This document shows positions 10,559-21,085 of a DNA stretch of 39,110 nucleotides, in pieces (position 1 is the stretch's first letter; every line of letters starts with the position of its first letter). The stretch is from contig JAUCBJ010009008.1 of assembly GCA_032718475.1 (NCBI GenBank), positions 1-39,110 on the forward strand, written 5' to 3'. The notes under the pieces were generated by a model, which was not told the DNA's origin, ran no database searches, and saw nothing but the letters and a program-made list of their open reading frames with translations. The translations under genes were made by a program, and so were the position numbers. The DNA comes from Nemertoderma westbladi. Its lineage: Eukaryota > Xenacoelomorpha > Nemertodermatida > Nemertodermatidae.

Positions 10559-11290
10559 TTAGGTTACTGTCGTGGTGTTTGTAACATCCACATACTCGAT
10601 ACACTCCGAGTTTTTGTGTTTCCGTGTGCCTGGCTCGTGCACGCATCTCGGGGAGAAATGTGTCATCTTTTGGCGTGAGGATGTCTTGTTCCCTCTCCGA
10701 TTCCCTGTCCCGGCTCGCCGTAACGAAATGTACCACCGGTTACCCTCCTGTCGCACACCATCGGTAGAGTTCGCCAACACGGGGTATTTATCCGAGTACC
10801 ATAGGAGAAAGTCTAACCCATTGTCTGTTATCACGTCCTCCCTGAACAAACATTCGTCGCTGAGAGCTTGACGCCCGCGCAAATATCCTTCGCTGTTCAT
10901 ACACAAATAGTCTTTGTTTGAGATACTTCGCATCGCAAACACGCTGTCGGCGGACGCCACTCTGAATATAATGAAGCGTCCCTGTGCCGTTGCGTGCGAC
11001 GATGAACGAACTCTGTGGTGGATGAGTTGAAGGTACTTCCCGATGCGACAGAACATGAATGATGTTCTGCTGTTATTCCGCATCACGCTTAAAGTCTCGA
11101 CCGAATCCAAGTCCATAGCTCGGTGCATAATCTCGGCAATCCCCCGTATGTACTGCTCGCGTTCGGGAAGAGATGTGGGCAGATATGCGCGGGCCTGCCA
11201 GCGACCGCCACGTGGTATTAGCACTCTAGCAGCCACTACGTTGCACACTAACAACAAGTAACCCAGTTGTAATGAAGAAGGGCACCGCAT
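10559..11290 (-). CDS. Secreted fibroblast growth factor family ligand (single-exon FGF)
   Basis: FGFs are secreted ligands that bind receptor tyrosine kinases of the FGFR family together with heparan sulfate. The 243-residue frame starts with a hydrophobic signal peptide (about residues 1-21, LGYLLLVCNVVAA). A linker follows, then the beta-trefoil core at about 76-215: FMFCRIGKYLQL, YLCMNSEGYLRG, DECLFRE, RWYISLRRAG and GNKTSSRQKMTHFSPR. The stretch from Gly135 to Glu151 fits the family signature (Gly-x-Leu-x-Gly, x6, Glu-Cys-x-Phe-x-Glu), but the final Tyr of the pattern is Gly158. About 15 extra residues sit between the conserved KY and WY positions (about 170-185). Asn-X-Ser/Thr sites occur at about 72, 174, 201 and 238. 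The motifs YLCMN, DECLFRE and THFSPR recall the FGF9/16/20 and FGF8 groups, but the subfamily is not resolved. No intron interrupts the core, whereas animal FGF genes usually split it. An overlapping upstream ATG lies five bases before the start. An intact frame argues that the gene is functional; a retrocopy is possible. Confidence 0.88.
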   Translation of the reverse strand: MRCPSSLQLGYLLLVCNVVAARVLIPRGGRWQARAYLPTSLPEREQYIRGIAEIMHRAMDLDSVETLSVMRNNSRTSFMFCRIGKYLQLIHHRVRSSSHATAQGRFIIFRVASADSVFAMRSISNKDYLCMNSEGYLRGRQALSDECLFREDVITDNGLDFLLWYSDKYPVLANSTDGVRQEGNRWYISLRRAGTGNRRGNKTSSRQKMTHFSPRCVHEPGTRKHKNSECIEYVDVTNTTTVT

Positions 11291-11780
11291 ACCATCACAA
11301 TAACAGGAACCAAGGAATTTTCAAAATAATTCATCAGCAGCGGTATTTATGTTAACATAATATTCCGCTGAGATTAAAGACAAAACAATGAAGCAGATAT
11401 TAATTGAAGTAAAAAATGAATTTTACGATAGATGAGTACTATTACATTCTTTACAAATAAAAAATTATTATTATTAAAACAAATATTCCACAATAACTAT
11501 TTATTATGTTATAATATTAATATTATAATATAATATTATTATACTATTTATAAACAATAATCATATCATATTTATGTATAAAATACAGAAAAATTTAACA
11601 TTTAAATTACAAATTAATCAATTTAAATTTGTTATTAAGGAGTATTAGTAAAGAATGTGAAACTTTTCCAGTAATATAGAAATAAATTAAATAAAAAGGA
11701 CAATGTTCTAGCCAATATATAGCATTATAGCGCATAGTAGCATATATTTAATAAGTTATATTAATGTTGTTGATACTTCA
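11291..11780. other. Upstream flank of the FGF gene, very AT-rich
   Basis: On the minus strand this is the putative promoter and 5' untranslated region. A long alternation of ATATTAT-type sequence lies at about 11500-11600. No specific TATA box or other site can be singled out. The sequence gtgatggtatgcgg around the start contains an overlapping upstream ATG that opens a 15-codon frame. Confidence 0.35.
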
Positions 11781-14700
11781 GATCAGAGGTATTAACAAAC
11801 CAATTAGCCGTTAGGTTAGTAGTGTGACTTTACCTTCAGTCCGGAAGAAGACATATCCCAATTATAGAATTATAAAATTTAAGTCGCAATACTTAGATGG
11901 GGACTTTAAATCTGAAGATAGCCAACTTTTGTTGGCTCTCATAGATTGGCTGTGAAAAACTGAGGTCTAATATAAATCAACAACAAATACCACCATGCCA
12001 TGCGATATGATTATTCGATTAAGCGAGATGACTATTTATTTCACCTTATGCGATGTGGATTCAAGCGCAATGTTGTATACGTATGAATGAAAGAATGAGT
12101 ATTATAATAGGGCCTACTGTGTTTATATTCGGTGTATTCGGTAGCCCGGCTATTAGGCAATGATATGTTGGGTCATTAAATGGATAGGATACCATAGCTA
12201 ATTCATAAAAGATATGATGGTTTCAATAGGGACTTAGTTCCTGGCAAATCTTTTGTAGATGCAAATAGTGTTGGCAAACGAGGGCACCTCCAGTAATGTA
12301 CAACACTGAATATGTAGCTAAAGTAGAATGTCCCGGGGCGCAACATATCGCGCCATACACTGTAAATGCGATACAGTAGTCGTAAAGGTCACAAGCGTGA
12401 CCACTAATAATGTTACAACAACCTATGGGCTTTTCTACTTCGAATTAGAGTGTTAGTGTAAATAACAACAGACAGTGATAATGAAATTGCGATTCATTGT
12501 CAAGTTTTGCACGTGTAAATACCAGTAACGTAGGTCACCATAGTCTCCATATTGTATTTGTATAGAGCAGAACCACTACTTTATATATGTACCGGTAGTC
12601 CATTCATGCATGTGAGGTTGAGTTCGAGACAAGGACTACACTTTCATGAGTTGAGGGTGATAAGATTAAGTGCACTTACTGTAGTAGACCTATGCATGTG
12701 GACCACGTTTAGTAAACATACTGTATATAAGGCCGCGATGTAGACATAAAAGTGATCTGTAAAGATTACTGGTATCTATAAAATCTAGTGTATTATTGTA
12801 TCAAATGTTGAGACACAAATATGTTTTTACTATGTACCAATAATATATCAATCAAATACAATGATGATGAATGACATTAAACTACAATTCAATACAAAAA
12901 GGTACAATGTGAGGGACAATTTCAAAGTACCTGATATTAAAGGGACTCGTTACAACCCGACAACTCGTGCCCTAGCTAACTAGTACGAATATTGTAAGGT
13001 ATTTATCCTCATTACCAGTAATTCATAAATTGCAGACGTCAATGAGATCTGAGATCGTTGCACTTTTAGCACTTTCTAGCTCTTTCTAGCTCTTTCATGG
13101 GAAATGTCATCAAATGTCATCACCAGGATGGGAACATGTCCAACATTGTGTGCCCTGCAGTATATGTAGCATCAACGCAATTACTAACCTCAGCTATAAA
13201 AGCCCATCAAGGAATCCCATTGTGCACCGCAGAAAAGTACCACATGGCTCATACCACAGGGCTATCATCAGATCACCAAATAGAAGAATCTGAAATCAAA
13301 CAAGAGTCAACAACAGCCTTGGCCTTGAAATTAACCACTCCAATGTAGGCTTGCTGGAACTTGAAGAACTTTAAGGATTTAGTTAACTGGTATGATTTCG
13401 AGATCCTGGACAGTCGGTTGGTGGTAGACCAATTATTGCTACCTTGCACCGGTTTGCCTCCTAACTAGCTCTTATAAGCGAGAATGATCACACAGCCATA
13501 CGTTTACTGCCAGCAGATTGGTATTCGTGCTGATATCAGCACCTCAGTTCCAAGATCCACCATCACCATTCATCACGTGGATTTCATGTAGTACACATGA
13601 AATGTGGGGATCCGATATTGAAATTGTAATTATCAAATTATGTTGTTCCACATCGATATATTTATATAGTACGCTAAAAAGTCTCTAAATTTAAACAAAC
13701 CACAACATTTACAATATTGAAAAGCACAATGTATGTTATATAAGCATTTAGAAGTAACTAGAATATTTGTTGTTAATTTGAATCACAAATTACATTTTAG
13801 ATAATGTTTTCGATCTTCCAAGCAAGATCATCTAGTTTGTCAACTTTTGCCATTTAAGCTCATCAAATTGACATTATGAGTGACATTATATGATCACGTG
13901 TTCACATGATATACTGTGTATATCAGTGGTTTCCTCATGAGTGTGTACCATTCAATATCTTTAACATGATATTATATAAGATGATGATTCGTCGGACTGT
14001 ATAGTATGCTAGTTGCAGTTTATGAATATTTGTAACGCAATAAGTACAGTAGACACGCAAAATGAAAGGCGAAACGGTCCTGGTCTCAACCCCAATTCAT
14101 TAGTTTAATAATAAATTATGTACTATATAGTTAGTTACCAGAAACTCAGTGGAGTACGTATTTTATAGATTGTTATAGACAAATATATCTACAATGCCAA
14201 ATGGAACTGGGATACTAATTAAGTTAGCTATGCAACAGTTGTTGCGGTTAGATCTATAAAGATGTCATATGAAGACATCATTGTTTTAATCTAGGGAATT
14301 AAGATCTCCCCATTGGTGGTTTCTAAGGCGGCAGCTGGTGGTGTGATGTTGGAATATCCATGACAACCTGTGTAAAAATTTACTTAAATTACTGAAAGTG
14401 TATAGGCCCACAGCCCTACTATAATTTTTAAATTGGCGGCAAAAATTTCTTGGCAACAACCTTTAGCTTAATGATTGATAGACAATATAATCTGTCACTT
14501 CATGACGGGATATTCCTCGCAAGTTTGCACCACATTAATTAATACAGTGTGAGCCAAAAACAATGACACAATTACAATGTCTGTCAAGCAAAAGTATAAC
14601 AGCTTGCAATGTAGTGAAGTACGAACATGTGGTATCGAACTGGGGGACTCCGATGGATACAGTAAATAAATTCGCAAAAATATGGATCTGGGAAGAAGAG

Positions 14701-14808
14701 ACATGTGAGAAAACTTTGACGCAAATCCCATCTTAGCGAATTAATATCTTGTCTGAATTTTAAATTATCTATTAAAGGAAAGGAACAGGTTACAGTGGGA
14801 CGTTACTA
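11781..14808. other. Unassigned sequence, about 3 kb
   Basis: No gene was recognised. A frame at 13097-13348 is short and has no recognisable motif. Small hairpins occur at about 11922-11940 (agccaacttttgttggct) and 13583-13605 (tttcatgtagtacacatgaaa). The rest appears ordinary intergenic sequence. Confidence 0.4.
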
Positions 14809-15463
14809 CTACTCGGTCGAGCGAGCTTGGACAGTGGAATGAGATCCTCCCAGGCTTCCCGATTCTCCATAGTTGTCGCAATTTCGTTTCTCAATATCCC
14901 TTTCAAGCTGGTCTATATATGTTATAGTCGGTGGTCCTCGGGCTACGCTTTCCTTGTGTCGATTACCAGAAAAGTAGATCTGGTACGATCTCATGTTTAC
15001 TTCTACAACAGTTCCCACTCAATATTAATCTGTGTTCACGACGTGTGGTTGATACAGGTGGTATTTCTGTACCTTAATTAAAGCTCGGCTCTTGTAATGT
15101 GTTGTCTCCAGCTGATGATTGGGGCTGCCCTTAGTAGTAGTCTTGTGTAGCAACCATCAATTTGTTGATCAAGTGATTTCGTCAGTGTCCAGGTCTCACC
15201 CTCAAATAAAAGTACACTTTCCACTGTGGCTCGAAAGAACGTAGTCTTCCGGTGCCGGAGAGGTCAGATTTACAGATGGTATCCATTTTTGATAGAGCTA
15301 CCCATGCCTTTGCTTTCCTAAACCCTACGTCTTTCTGGCTGCTCTCAATCAGTGATCCGAGGTACTGGAAGTCATCAATCTTCCTTAGATTATTACCAAA
15401 TTTGGTCAAGTTTCTATTAATATTACCAGTCATGAATTCGGCGTTGGTAGCATTTATATGCAC
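14809..15463 (-). pseudogene. LINE reverse transcriptase C-terminal remnant
   Basis: The minus frame 15463-15182 reads DDFQYLGSLIESSQKD and RKAKAWVALSKM. This is the segment after the RT fingers and palm in the endonuclease-RT proteins of RTE/CR1-type LINEs. Beyond a frameshift near 15180 another frame gives TWTLTKSL and IDGCYTRLL. Further downstream RGPPTITYIDQLERDIE and NREAWEDL correspond to the extreme C-terminus of such proteins. Stops and frameshifts separate the parts, so it is dead. Only the 3' part of the element is present, as expected for a 5'-truncated LINE copy. It probably ends near 14800. Confidence 0.8.
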
Positions 15464-16670
15464 TATGCAAATAAACCGCTTAGCAGTAGTTAGTGTTTAT
15501 GACTGTAGTTGCCGGATATTCCTTCCGCAATTTCTGCTTTACTATTGTGAATCCCAGATCTTCTTTATCAGATTGCATACTCCAATTCAATTATGAATAG
15601 TAATATGCCAATGTGTCAATTTGCAGATTCAGTTACATCATCTGGTTTCAAAGTAAACCTGAGCTTCTGTGGCACATAATCTAGCATTTTACCTCTACGG
15701 TACTATGAATGGAGTCGAATGCTTTGTTTGAATGACACGCAGTTTCTCAATGTGAGTACTAATTCTATATCGAATTATTTTGTATCAGCTATCACAAGGA
15801 GACTAATCCTACGATAGTTTGTTGGTATACAGTGGCACGTTATTCTAACCAAAACATTAAAAGTAAGTAAATGGAACCGGACACAGTTTTATTTTAGGAT
15901 TAATCACCTGTTATGTGCGTCAATTTTATCCTCGAGACGTATGAATTTTGATTGCATCGAAAATCCCCCCTTTCTGGGGAAGAAATGCACTTTATGTCTG
16001 GTATATTACCCGCCCCTCCAACAGTCAAGTGGACAAATAAGTGCTAAACCATAGAAAGTTGCTAGCAGAAACAACCTGTGTTAATAACATTTTAACATGC
16101 AGTTTGAGTTGACCTCAAGCAGCCCCCCAACTAAATAATTATGCTGTATACTTAGTTTTCCACTATCTTTATATGTAGTTACGGACATTCAAACAATTAT
16201 ATTACTTGAAACACACATTCTTTTATTTAGAAAGGTGGCATATAATACTGAGGTTGTGATTAACATTAGTTGTTTAAAAGATAACATTGTTAAAATTCTC
16301 TGGGAATTTTATTTGGAAAAATGAATACTCTCAAAGGCTGTAATATTAGGAAAGCAGATGGTTGGGGTCATCACCTATATATATGTACTTAGGCGGAACT
16401 GAATTGAAGATTAATATTAAAGGACATCAATAATTCCCCTGGAAGGAGTTGAATTGTGATTATTTCGTTGGTATTATATATACCCGAAATTGGCAAATTC
16501 TTATCTCTAACTGATCTTAAGAACCTGGACAAAATAAAAACGAATGTATAAAAAACGTAATTTAAACATGTCAAAAAGTAAAAAAATGTAATAAAAACGA
16601 ATCTTGGGAATGTATCTTTAAACAAAATATATATATGGTCCGTCGCTGAATAAGTAGGCCTACTATTCAT
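15464..16670. other. Unassigned sequence
   Basis: Part next to 15464 may still be eroded LINE sequence, but I cannot read RT motifs in it. No other gene or array is visible. Confidence 0.4.
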
Positions 16671-16762
16671 CTAGGGAGTATAACTCTGGGGGAATCGCAC
16701 TGGAAATGTATCGTCAGACTTTGAATTTAGCCGTAATCCCTGGCCAAATTGCCGAATAAAAC
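16671..16762 (+). mobile_element. SINE 3'-tail fragment
   Basis: This matches the tail of the minus-strand SINE at 8.5-8.8 kb in plus orientation: gggagtataactctggggg, cgcactggaaat, cgtcagactttg and gtaatccctggcc align with small differences. The tRNA-like head is missing, so the copy is truncated. Confidence 0.7.
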
Positions 16763-16836
16763 ATTTTGTCTTCCGATATAAATATTATCAGGATACCTAC
16801 GGTACGGATTCACTTTACTAGGAGACCTACACATAT

Positions 16837-16976
16837 ATACTTGTTGCAAAGTACTTTACATTGTTCTGATCCTCGTGGCTTTATTTTCACTCACTCACTA
16901 ACGTTCGTTCGTGTAATAAAGAACTAGGATCATCACACTGTAAAGTGCTACTTTACACAAAAGTATGTAAATAGTT
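16837..16976. mobile_element. Foldback element (MITE), ~140 bp
   Basis: Two imperfect inverted arms of about 50 bp (left: atacttgttgcaaagtac, tttacattg, gatcct; right: gatcatcac, gtaaagtgctactttac, aaaagtat) enclose a short loop containing cactcactcac. There is no coding capacity. Confidence 0.55.
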
Positions 16977-17043
16977 ATTACAAAATATCTATTATTTTTT
17001 CTAGAACAAAGAACAATTATAAATTATATGAAACGGACTTAGC

Positions 17044-17253
17044 TAAAGGCCATGATACACCACAGGAGCGGCGAGCGGCCGCGGCAAGCGGCCACTTTTT
17101 AAAAATAGAACAGATTATTTTCAACGTGTTATGATACACCACAAATGGCTGCTGCCGCTCGCCGCTCCTATAGTGTATCATACTAAAAGTCGCCGCTCAC
17201 ATCGGCCGCTCGCCGCGGCCGCTCGCCGCTCCTGTGGTGTATCATGACCTTTA
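17044..17253. mobile_element. GC-rich palindromic MITE with a nested inner palindrome
   Basis: Both ends carry (t)aaagg(c/t)catgatacacc followed by acaggagcggcgagcggccgcgg in inverted orientation, almost identical over about 45 bp. Inside, a second smaller palindrome (atgatacaccacaaatggc with ctatagtgtatcat, about 17130-17187) repeats the same end sequence. Flanking TA dinucleotides could be the target-site duplication. The arms are strongly GC-rich in an AT-rich setting. It is a non-autonomous DNA transposon of unresolved superfamily, probably a copy within a copy. Confidence 0.75.
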
Positions 17254-18419
17254 ATAAAATTAGTTTTTAGTGTTGTAACAAGTTAGGAACGACCTTATTT
17301 ATTTTGCAATTTTCATAATTTCAACCCACCATTTATTGTTTGGTGGGGGGCAATTGTCCGGGGGGAAATTCTCAGTTGGGGGTAATTGTCCGTGGGGCAA
17401 TATTCCGAGAGAAAGGGTCCGAGGGACAATTGTCCTGTCACGATAACAATTTGACTGTTAACTAGAAAATTTACCTGTATCTCCAGAAAAGAAAGAAGTT
17501 CTCCATAAATCTTAGACAATTAATTATATATTTTGTTTAATGGGAACTGCTGCTACCAAACCACGGCTTTTTTTATTGGCATTGCAATAACCTGAAGCCG
17601 AATAATCGGTATTACAGAATGGTTTCCTCGGTCAGTAGGTATTTTTCTATTAAATCTTCAAATAGAGAGAACTCTTCGCACTAGAGTTTCTAGGCTGGGG
17701 GCATGTAGAATAACTACACAGTAGATATACTGATAGATATTAGCAATAGTAGACCTATTATATATTAGTGCCAATGAGTATATACTGTAAATAAGCCTAC
17801 ATTTATGGCTGATAATCCCGGAGGGATTAGAAAGGGTCCAATCCCGCAACCCCAGGATAAATCCCGGGATTTAGAATTTCAGGAATAATTTCAGGGGGGG
17901 GGGGGGGGGGGTCAGGGGGTCAGGGTGTTTGAGACAAACTTTGACATATTGAGGAATGAACTCCAATTTACTGTAGTAATGAAACTAGTATTGTGGTTAC
18001 TATATACCAAATTGCTGCTGTCAGACTGTAGAAATGCCCTAACCAAAATCCCGCAAATCCCGGGATTTAAGTTCTTGGATCCTGGGATTTCATGATTGCA
18101 GGTCTTCTTCAGGAATCCAACCCTACCTTCTTGCCTTCATTGCCATATATTTCTTAAGGAAATACAGTAATTACATTTCTATATTTTATGCGTCATAATA
18201 ACATTACTTGGCAATAATATATTTAATAAGTATAATTAACCATTGTTTCTACAACCTAAAATGGTAGAATGTCTGAGTTCGAACAAAGGGTTTGTCGATC
18301 AATTAGGGAAGATGGGGTGATAGCAGAAAATGAATTATATGTGGGATAATCTAAGGAAGGGGGTTTGATGATGTGTCATCGGGGGTTGAACTATTTGTTG
18401 TTGTATTGTACAGTAGTAC
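17254..18419. other. Unassigned sequence with poly-G tract
   Basis: A run of 18 G lies at 17894-17911. The palindrome aaatcccgggattta is present near 17862 and 18057, each within a wider repeat of aatcccg words. A G-rich stretch at 17340-17440 repeats caattgtcc-type words (ggggcaattgtccgggggg). No gene is seen. Confidence 0.45.
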
Positions 18420-18515
18420 AGTAGGGCTAAGGTCCCATTTGTTGGGCCGATTTACTGCTTAGCGACCACATGTAGTGGGAGCGAGTGAGACTTGAACCCC
18501 AAAAGTTATAATCGT
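18420..18515 (-). mobile_element. tRNA-derived SINE fragment
   Basis: The minus strand contains a B-box-like GGGGTTCAAGTCTCACTCGC and further SINE-like text (CCACTACATGTGGTCGC). Head and tail are incomplete. Confidence 0.4.
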
Positions 18516-19010
18516 TCTAAAGAACAGATAAATTAATTTTTCAATGTCGTTTTAACTTTATCACATTACATTTATCATTGCTATCATTATGTCAGAGATT
18601 GAGAATTTCAATTCTTAAACTTTTTTAATTAAAACCAATAATTCGTATTTGGGCATTTCCACAGGAAATGGGACACGATATGAAAAAAATAAAACTTTAA
18701 AAAATAAGCAATATTTATTGGGTAAAATTTCATTAATTTTTCGAATTTGACAAAATTTACATTGATTTCAGGGTATAAAATTGGAAATTTTGCGATATAT
18801 CGACCATCATCAAGAAAAAACGTAAAACACGTAAAAACGAAAAAAATACCAAAATTCAAGGCGAAATATTTTCTTTACTGTTTATCAATATAGGCTATCC
18901 TTGGTATCACTGTAATCAGCCGCAAATGCACATTCCAATTAGGTAGTTCTACGCCATAAATATAGAACGCTTCTCGTACAATAAGCATTAATAGCTACCT
19001 GTATCCAATT
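18516..19010. other. Unassigned AT-rich sequence
   Basis: A-rich stretches are present and no gene or recognisable repeat is seen. Confidence 0.4.
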
Positions 19011-19762
19011 GTAACGTCCGACACTTTTTTTTACATTTTTTCTCAATTACTTCTCTATTGTTTGGCAAACCATATCGAACTTAAAATGACTCAATGCCGA
19101 CGTAAGATGGCGTCTCTTTTGCCATTTACAGCAATCCAGGCTATCATAAAGGCTGTGATTTCAGTGAAAAAATTTCAAAATTTCAAAATTCACCCCTTAG
19201 TATTTTGATGGTATATTTGGCAATTGTTGGTGAAATTTAAAATAGTTTTCAGATTCGGAATCTGCAGATGAAGGCGGTTCTAATGATATATAGATTTCAT
19301 TCCAAAGACGAAAAATAAAGCCGACAGAGGTGGCTAAATATTGCTCATTTTTATGTAACGTCCAACACGTATCGTCCGACACCATTCCGTACAACTTTGA
19401 ATTGCAAATGTCGGCTTCAAAAGATCTGCAGTGCAATTTAGAAAACCTTTTCGAAATATAGAATAGTTGAGCTACATTTTGAGCCCAAAAATAATAATAT
19501 ACTAGTCTTCGGCATTAATTAATTGCAATAAAAAGTAAAATATGTACAATAAAAAGTGTCCTATTTTTGTAACGTCCGACACCTTTTTAAAAGTCAACTG
19601 TTTAAGAAGAAGAACGTTTACCAATGCAGAGTATTTGCGATATTCTGAAAGATTAATAAATTGTCTCATTTATTCAAAGCACTCTGATGTCAAAAATTCA
19701 AGTATTTTCGTAAATTTAAAGAAAAACATTCAAAAATCGAGAATGTCCGTAACGTCCGACAC
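19011..19762 (+). repeat. Dispersed GTAACGTCCGACAC motif, four to five copies
   Basis: The 14-mer gtaacgtccgacac occurs exactly at 19011, 19569 and 19749, with one mismatch at 19355 (gtaacgtccaacac), plus a partial copy cgtccgacac at 19373. All are on the plus strand, and neighbouring sequence is not shared. The three exact copies are in the same reading phase and would read VTSDT. The 19569 and 19749 copies lie in one 84-codon frame (19542-19796) that I do not recognise. Transposase-binding subterminal repeats of a DNA transposon are one explanation; a short decayed coding repeat is another. Confidence 0.7.
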
Positions 19763-19796
19763 CGTGGAATTGCCCATTTTCGAATTAAAGCGTTAA

Positions 19797-20040
19797 GTCT
19801 CCCTCAATGGGAGACTTGACACCTAGGGTGGGAGACTTGAACCCCCATTCCCATTTTTGTAAATTCGTACAAAAATCCATTAGAGGTGAAATAATGTTCA
19901 ACATGTCTATTTTATAGTAGGCCTACAGTAGAGCAGAGAAAAAAACAAAAAATACGATTATTAATTTGTCAAATTATTATCCAAAATGTTATACAAATTT
20001 ATGCGGTCGTTCAAATGGTTCTCCTAACAAGGACGAAATA
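19797..20040. other. Unassigned sequence with repeated gggagacttga words
   Basis: The phrase gggagacttga occurs twice within 35 bp (19809 and 19832). One TAGGCCTA palindrome lies at 19918. Confidence 0.4.
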
Positions 20041-20138
20041 ATTAATAGTGCATTAATAGTGCATTAATAGTGCATTAATAGTGCATTAATAGTGCATTAA
20101 TAGTGCATTAATAGTGCATTAATAATGCATTAATAGTG
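20041..20138. repeat. 11-bp tandem repeat, about nine copies
   Basis: The unit tagtgcattaa is repeated head to tail with one variant copy (taatgcattaa). Each unit contains the palindrome-like tgcattaa. Confidence 0.95.
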
Positions 20139-20609
20139 CACATATTATCATTATGATTAAACACATCCCATACAGTATAAGGATTAATTTAATACAAAGA
20201 TTATCCCGCATTTTAATCACTAATTTTAATGGGGGACCAAGGGCAGTCAGTAGTGGGTAATGTTGGGGCAGCAAGTGCAGTGGGTTTTATTGGGGCGTCA
20301 TGGGTATTGTTGGGGCGTTGGGGCGCCCCAACCATTTATTTCGTTGTTAAAAATGTATAACCCCGTGAGACCAAGTTGCTGAATTTCACGATATATAGAT
20401 TGACAAAAGTGAAAGTAACACAATTGATGAATATAATTTGGAAGAAGGTCCTGAACAGCGGGTTAGCCCAGTTCGCAATCAGACATAATTTTATGATTTT
20501 AGGTATCACTACACCCCACTGATCATCGAAATGCGTGATAACTGACAATTTTTAGCCATTATGTCTTCCATTTTTAATCGGTAGTTGATGAGGTAATGTC
20601 GAGTTTCTG
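20139..20609. other. Unassigned sequence
   Basis: A G-rich stretch at about 20230-20330 repeats ttggggcg-type words. No gene is seen. Confidence 0.4.
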
Positions 20610-21085
20610 CAACAGATAGTAGCTTTAGAGCCCCGTTTCGGCAACTCAGTCGCGTTTCGGCAACTGATTGATGCATTTTGTGTTTCAGACAGACAGACTC
20701 CAGTTCGAAACGTACACATCTACAACTTCAGCTGCAGTAGGCCTATATTTAAAATTAACTAACTAACTCAAACAGTTAACAACTGTGCCGTCAAAAACTA
20801 TAACTAACTTAAACTTGTCGTCATTTATAATATACTTACATAATGAGTGCAGTCACAAATACATTACATACGACGAGGGTATGCTACCTATTTGCCGAAA
20901 CGCGATTTCATTTCACCGAAATGCAACTACAGTTGCCGAAATGAAACTACAGTACGAGTTGCCGAAACACAACTATAGCAGTTGGTGAAACGTAATTGTT
21001 CAGTTGCCGAAACGTAATTGTTCAGTTGCCGAAACGCAAATTTGAGTTGACTAAACGTGACAGTTGCCGAAATGCGACAGAGCCG
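20610..21085. mobile_element. Foldback element built from repeated TTGCCGAAA units
   Basis: The left end carries two inverted copies (tttcggcaact at about 20636 and 20656). The right end carries at least six direct copies of ttgccgaaa (20892, 20932, 20959, 21004, 21026 and 21064) plus diverged ones (ttcaccgaaa, ttggtgaaa, ttgactaaa). Repeats are 20-45 bp apart with the consensus cagttgccgaaacgyaa. The ends tagagcc and gcgacagagcc also pair. The layout resembles a foldback transposon whose arms contain short tandem units. No coding capacity. Confidence 0.65.
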
